Below are positions 59,498 to 64,000 of a DNA stretch of 64,000 nt, piece by piece. The notes under the pieces are model-generated. The model saw only the letters and a program-made list of their open reading frames with translations, was not told the DNA's origin and made no database searches. The position numbers and the translations under genes are program-made. The DNA comes from Liolophura sinensis (taxonomy: Eukaryota > Mollusca > Polyplacophora > Chitonida > Chitonidae), in contig NC_088301.1 of assembly GCF_032854445.1 (NCBI RefSeq), positions 11,468,281 through 11,532,280 of the forward strand, given 5' to 3'. Positions within the stretch are counted from its first letter, which is position 1; every line of letters starts with the position of its first letter.

Positions 59498-59757
59498 AGG
59501 GGGCCTCCGTGGCTCAGTTGGTTAGCGCGCTAGCGCAGAGTAATGACCCAGGAGTCTCTCACCAGTTCCAGTCCAGCTCATGCTGGCTTCCTCTTCAGCC
59601 GTACGTGGGAAGGTCTGCGAGCAACCTGCGGATCGTCGTGGGTTTCCCCCGGGCTCTGTCCGGTTCCACCCACCATAATGCTGGCCGCCGTCGTATAAGT
59701 GAAATATTGAATGTGAAAAAATACACCAATCAAATAAATAAATAAATAAATAAACTG
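59498..59757 (+). mobile_element. V-type SINE, full length, well preserved
   Basis: GGGGGCCTCCGTGGCTCAGT, TGGTTAGCGCGCTAGCGCAG, CAGTTCCAGTCCAGCTCATG, AGCCGTACGTGGGAAGGTCT, GGGTTTCCCCCGGGCTCTGT, CACCATAATGCTGGCCGCCG, TCGTATAAGTGAAATATTGA and an (AAAT)n tail. It is among the best copies in the window and aligns end to end with 10135-10386. Confidence 0.92.
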
Positions 59758-60244
59758 AACCAGAGAACCCTCTGTAGTTGCAAAGACGTTTTGAGACTGA
59801 AGCCTCTGTCCGGGAGAACTAGAGAGAAGCAAAGTCCCGCATGGCCGGGCTAATTATACGGCCTGAGAGCGGAGGGCGACATCTATAAGAGATGAATCTT
59901 GGCTGATTGTCAAGGTGTTAACATAGCTATGCCCTGGCGAAAGATTACTGTAAATCTTCAACCCTTTCGACCTCTAAATCATTTTTCAGTGGAATTCACC
60001 CATACAATTATTATGAAAATGTCACCAAAATGGGTTGTTTATGTCACTAAAGATGCAAGCTTCATAAAACTGTGCAATTTATTTCTCTATATCTCATAGT
60101 TCTCTCACAATTTTTGAAAATATTGGTCGCAGTGGTTTTTGAAAGGTTGAAGAATTAGGGCATTTATGTGTTGAAAGGCGGTTTGAGTAAGGTAGTCAGG
60201 AGTCATTAGCTAAAAGGGCAACAGTCTATTCCGATTTCTTTCGC

Positions 60245-60277
60245 GTTGAAGCTGTGTGCATGGCACACAGCTTCAAC
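60245..60277. repeat. Perfect 15-bp inverted repeat with 3-nt loop
   Basis: GTTGAAGCTGTGTGC, then ATG, then its exact complement, followed after a few bases by a TTTTTTG run. It could form a strong hairpin; whether it is transcribed is unknown. Confidence 0.95.
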
Positions 60278-60499
60278 AGCTTCTTTTTTGTGTCTGTGTG
60301 TCTGGGTGGGGGTGGGGTGGGGGGGGGGTCAAAAATGAGCGAAGATTCCATTGTAGAATTGAATGTTTTCGACTTTTTTTAACGTTCCATTACTTCTTTC
60401 AGTCAGAATGCGATTACATACATATACATATTTATTGAAAGCGTAACATGATACGCAATGCCTGTGATTTACACCATGCACATGGGTTTACTCGACTCA

Positions 60500-60565
60500 T
60501 GAAATCGTCGCCGTCGTATAAGTAAAAATAACCTTGAGTACAGCATTAAAGACTAATCAATCATC
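60500..60565 (+). mobile_element. V-type SINE 3' fragment
   Basis: TCGCCGTCGTATAAGTAAAA, CCTTGAGTACAGCATTAAAG and ACTAATCAATCATCAAA. Confidence 0.75.
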
Positions 60566-60569
60566 AAAC

Positions 60570-62380
60570 TGATCAATCAATGTAAACCGTCTCGAGGCAT
60601 TAACACCATCTAAGAGGCACGCTGCAATGTAATTGGATAGGCTGATGACCACAAACATCCTCTCTATAATCTTTGTTAAATACAAAACCATGAATGTCTT
60701 TGATCCATGTTTGACTTACATTACTTAATTTATTCAAAGTAGCTTATACAGTTCAATGCCATGACGGACTATCGGGTGCTTATTTATTGTATTATTTATA
60801 GTAAATTTAGCTTATTTAGATACTGGTACTGTACGCTTAATTAGATCTTCTAGGAAAAGTCTTTGCGTCAGTTTACATAGTCGTGTAAGAATGATGAATT
60901 GTAAATTAAATATTTCAATTATACTGTCAAAACAGACCTTTTAACTTAGTCTCGTGGAATATTGTAATAAATGTTAAACTTTTGCTCAAGGTGACCAAAA
61001 TACATTTAGATTCAGGTGGTCAAATTTCTTAACACGAGTCATTTTATAAGGAATCATTGCCAAATGGTTTGCAAAAAAACTGTTAAAATTGAGTGGTTAT
61101 TTGATTTTCAAACACCTGTTTCCTTATGTGTCTTTCCGTCGTGCAATTAACCCTATTTAATTAATGCCAAGGTGATCAGGTCTATGGACGGGTAAACCAA
61201 GTTGAGCTTGGAAGAAACCACAGCATCAACAACTTTCCTGATTAAAGTCCGCAGTCGAGTCAGGCGTAACATAGATTATGGAAATCATGTTATGGTCTCA
61301 TCTGTTCAAGAGCTAAAACATGTATCTGAAATGAAAATGTTGAGAATAAGGTGATCACTTTTAAATAAACTGACACTGAAAATCTGCGTTATCAAACTTC
61401 TCCACCAGTTGTATTGGCAGTCCAAAGTGCCACATCTGCAACCCTCATGCAATAGTGGCAATCAGTCATTTATTTCAGAGTAATAGAGATCAAGTAAACT
61501 TACACATATATTAACTTATCTAACTGAGTTTTATCTCCTTGCTCAAGATATTCCCCTTATATATGACGGCAGTCAAGTTTGGGTGTGCTAGGAATCTGGC
61601 ATACCCATCAAGGTCAAGGTCACAGCTAAACTCGTGCGTGCTGAATGTGGCCTCGGGGCCTGGATGGTCCAGAGCTAGGCAGCTGCCTGCGGGAGTCGCT
61701 AAGTCCCTCGGACATAAATACCTCTCATTGAACTACGCCTTAGGTCGGCTGTTATGTCGAAGAGCTGATGTTCATTAGAGGCTTGAAACAAACTAGGTTG
61801 ATTGGAAATGTTTGGACAGGGTTCTTTGTGAACCTATAACATTTGTACTAACCCTAGTCACCAAGCTTTAATTACAGTGCTAAACAATGCGTCAGTCAAA
61901 TCTCGCCCAAGTACACATATATTCACTTAGTGTCATATACACAACTAACAGGTTTTGGAAGCTTTGTGGTGTGGGCGAGATCTGAGAAACCTTAACATGT
62001 ACTGGTTGAGCTCTGAACTGAGAATGACTGCCATATCGATCCACTAACGGGACCACATGACCGGATGAGTAACGGTCACTCCTGTAAGGCGTCCAAAAAC
62101 GAGGCCCCGAGCCTGTCAAATCAGCAATAATATCCCGACACGACTGAAAAATGTTCTTTATTAGCTCTTTATATCAAGGTAATGTAGCTGTGGAGAACAG
62201 TGCTTGCGAGCGCTGTAAATTGACAGCTGATGAACTTCCGTTGAGTAGGACACGGTATGGAGTATATCCCTTCCGCTGGCATTATTGGTAGGCCTACTGT
62301 CGTTAGCCTTTGATTTACATCCACCAAGCATACTGGCATCTTGATTCTTTCACGCATCCGTTACACTATCTCCTCGTGTG
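60570..62380. other. Gene-free interval
   Basis: No recognised exon, RNA gene or tandem repeat. Confidence 0.4.
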
Positions 62381-62384
62381 CCAT

Positions 62385-62930
62385 GTCAACAAGTAATATT
62401 GTAGCCATGTTAGTTACTTGAGCATACGTAGTGTACTTAACAGACCGTGGTATACATTGTATGTCTCAATGACAATTACTAGCACCAAAAGTGTACTTCA
62501 CAATTCCATGTCATCCAGTATCATGTCATGTTAGTCAATAGTACGCTATACCATGTATGTCGCCATGTTAGTTACTAACACGTCACGTGTACTTATAACG
62601 ATGTGATGTCAGCCTGTAGTACAGATATTATATTGCAGTGTTAGTTACTAACACGTCACGTGTACTTAACGATACGATGTCAGCCTGTAGTACTGATACT
62701 ATATCGCAATAGTAGTTACTAACACGCCACGTGTACTTAACTATACTATGTCAGTCGGCAGTACAGATATTATGTCGCAGTGGTAATTACTAACATGTCA
62801 CGTCTACTTAAAGATACGATGCCAGCCTGTATTACGGGTATTATATCGCCATGGTAGTTATTGACACGTCACTTGTACTTATAGCGATGTGATTTCAGCC
62901 TGCAGTAACGTCACGTGTACTTTAAGATAT
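62385..62930 (+). repeat. Minisatellite, 70-73 bp units, about 7 copies
   Basis: GTTACTAACACGTCACGTGT, ACTTAACGATACGATGTCAG and CCTGTAGTACAGATATTATA recur; the GTTACTAACA landmark is at 62571, 62644 and 62714, with further units to about 62925. Each well-preserved unit carries a GTCACGTGTAC block containing the palindrome CACGTG. Confidence 0.93.
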
Positions 62931-63284
62931 GATATCAGCTTGTTTGTACATCCATGTATACCATGCATTTTTCAAGACAGCTGTAGCAATCCTTACGAAT
63001 GCAAATGACAGCCAGTGGACAGTTCCAAATCTCTGTCTATAGCCGTTCGCAAAAGAAACTATATACCTGTTATCAAAAGATTGAATTCGTGTACTTGTAT
63101 AACAGAGAACAGTCAAATAGAGCACATGTACCAAAAATCAAAAGTTGTGTTTATTCATGTGTGATACATGAGGACTTAAATCTTGTACATGCCTTTCGTT
63201 TACAATCAGCATAACATTCACTCGCTAAATCATAGTCTAAATCATCGACCTCGCCCCAGCCAATTTGTCATCGACCACTAGTGT

Positions 63285-63418
63285 TGGGGCCGGTTTCATG
63301 AAGCTCACTTAGCTAAGTTTGCCCTTAACTACCATGACGACATATATTGTAGAGATATAAAGTGCACTTAGCTAAGGACAGCTTAACACTAAGTATACTT
63401 CATGAAACCGTTCCCTGT
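63285..63418. mobile_element. Short palindromic MITE
   Basis: GGGGCCGGTTTCATGAAGCT and CTTAGCTAAGTTTGCCCTTA on the left mirror CTTAGCTAAGGACAGCTTAA and TACTTCATGAAACCGTTCCC on the right. About 134 bp, non-coding. A TGTT motif adjoins both ends and may be a target duplication. Confidence 0.75.
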
Positions 63419-63419
63419 T

Positions 63420-64000
63420 CTGTGTTTGTATGAAGCACCATGTGGTTTTACTGCGCTCTGAAGGTTTTTTAGGTGTCTGGTTAAGGGCACGGGCTCTCTA
63501 CTCATAATCTTTGATGCCCTCGTGTAAGCGAATTGTTAAAAGTTACGTCATCAAATCCAAAACACAGTCACTATTTATTAAATGAGGAACAACATGGAGG
63601 ATGTTCAAAATCTAATCCAGTTGTCTGGTCGATTTTGGTTCCAAGCTTAATGCGTTAAAGGACAAGACCTCTTAAAATCATAGTATGCAGCACTAAATAA
63701 ACCACTTAAAACTATGCATAAATATACTTTCATTTATTTTCATGGACTTTCTGTGAAAGGAATTAAAGCGCTCAAACATTTGTATTCTAAAGTGAGTTCT
63801 ATAGACCATACTATCAGAAGTTAGGAACTCTGACGTCGCAGGTAGTTTATTGAACTCTAATCACGACACAAAATATTGGAATAACTCTTTTTACCTATGA
63901 GTAAAAGATTACTGAAATATTGTTCTCAAAAATTCCTTCCTTCTGGTGAACATCAGGAAAAAAAGGCGATGTGAAGTCAAAGTTCTGAAATACCGTCAGT
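63420..64000. other. AT-rich window end without recognised features
   Basis: No open frame over 60 codons, repeat or RNA gene was seen. Confidence 0.4.

Larger units (their letters stand above)
47046..64000 (+). other. Putative first intron of the GPCR gene (runs past window end)
   Basis: The interval begins with GTAAGT, a strong eukaryotic donor. No downstream segment translates to a plausible TM2/TM3 block (for example the conserved Cys of TM3 or a DRY-like motif), so no acceptor is assigned. It holds a 50-bp minisatellite, several SINEs, a 70-73 bp minisatellite and a small MITE. If the gene is intact, the intron is at least 16.9 kb, which is common for receptor genes in repeat-rich invertebrate genomes. 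The alternative is that the exon is orphaned by assembly or rearrangement. Confidence 0.45.

Overview
This window looks like gene-poor nuclear DNA from a metazoan, most likely a mollusc. There are no bacterial-style operons, long ORFs are almost absent, one exon ends at a canonical splice donor, and tRNA-derived SINEs, foldback transposons and minisatellites are everywhere. The commonest SINE has a tRNA-like head, a central core and a conserved 3' end reading GTATAAGTGAAATATTCTTG then AGTACGGCGTAAAAC, followed by an (AAAT)n tail. That matches my memory of molluscan V-SINEs such as RUDI, which is why I favour a mollusc; the species cannot be named from sequence alone.

The only protein-coding sequence I can defend is one exon at 46739-47045 (+). 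It encodes the extracellular N-terminus, TM1 and the start of TM2 of a class A (rhodopsin-like) neuropeptide-type GPCR and ends at a consensus donor in phase 1. No later exon is recognisable before the window ends, so the first intron probably exceeds 16.9 kb or the gene is broken. I could not tie any other long open frame to a protein family. The longest ones (290, 196, about 110 residues) lie inside tandem repeats whose units lack stops.

Layout: 0-0.5 kb, an old dispersed repeat (-). 0.7-5.4 kb, minisatellites with 24, about 35, 37 and 33 bp units. 7.3-9.0 kb, a higher-order satellite with 83-bp and then 160-bp periods. 9.5-10.4 kb, a dispersed repeat and a SINE. 11.8-12.4 and 15.2-16.3 kb, two large 24-bp arrays flanking a rearranged dispersed repeat at 14.0-14.6 kb. 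17-22 kb, SINE fragments and a 33-bp Cys-codon-rich repeat. 23.6-24.3 kb, a foldback MITE. 27.2-31.1 kb, two inverted copies of a second SINE family. 32.5-38.7 kb, 22-, about 88-, 72- and 37-bp arrays. 40.7-41.6 kb, a second foldback MITE. 44.5-45.8 kb, SINEs and a 177-bp MITE. 46.0-47.05 kb, upstream region and GPCR exon. 48.9-50.0 kb, a 50-bp array in the putative intron. 54-60.6 kb, SINEs of at least three families. 62.4-62.9 kb, a 70-73 bp array. 63.3 kb, a short palindromic MITE.

The most notable pattern is the repeat landscape. One short motif (about CACATTATCAGCACTG) recurs in many arrays in both orientations and has been amplified into different higher-order units. I found no clear sign of a new enzymatic or defence system.
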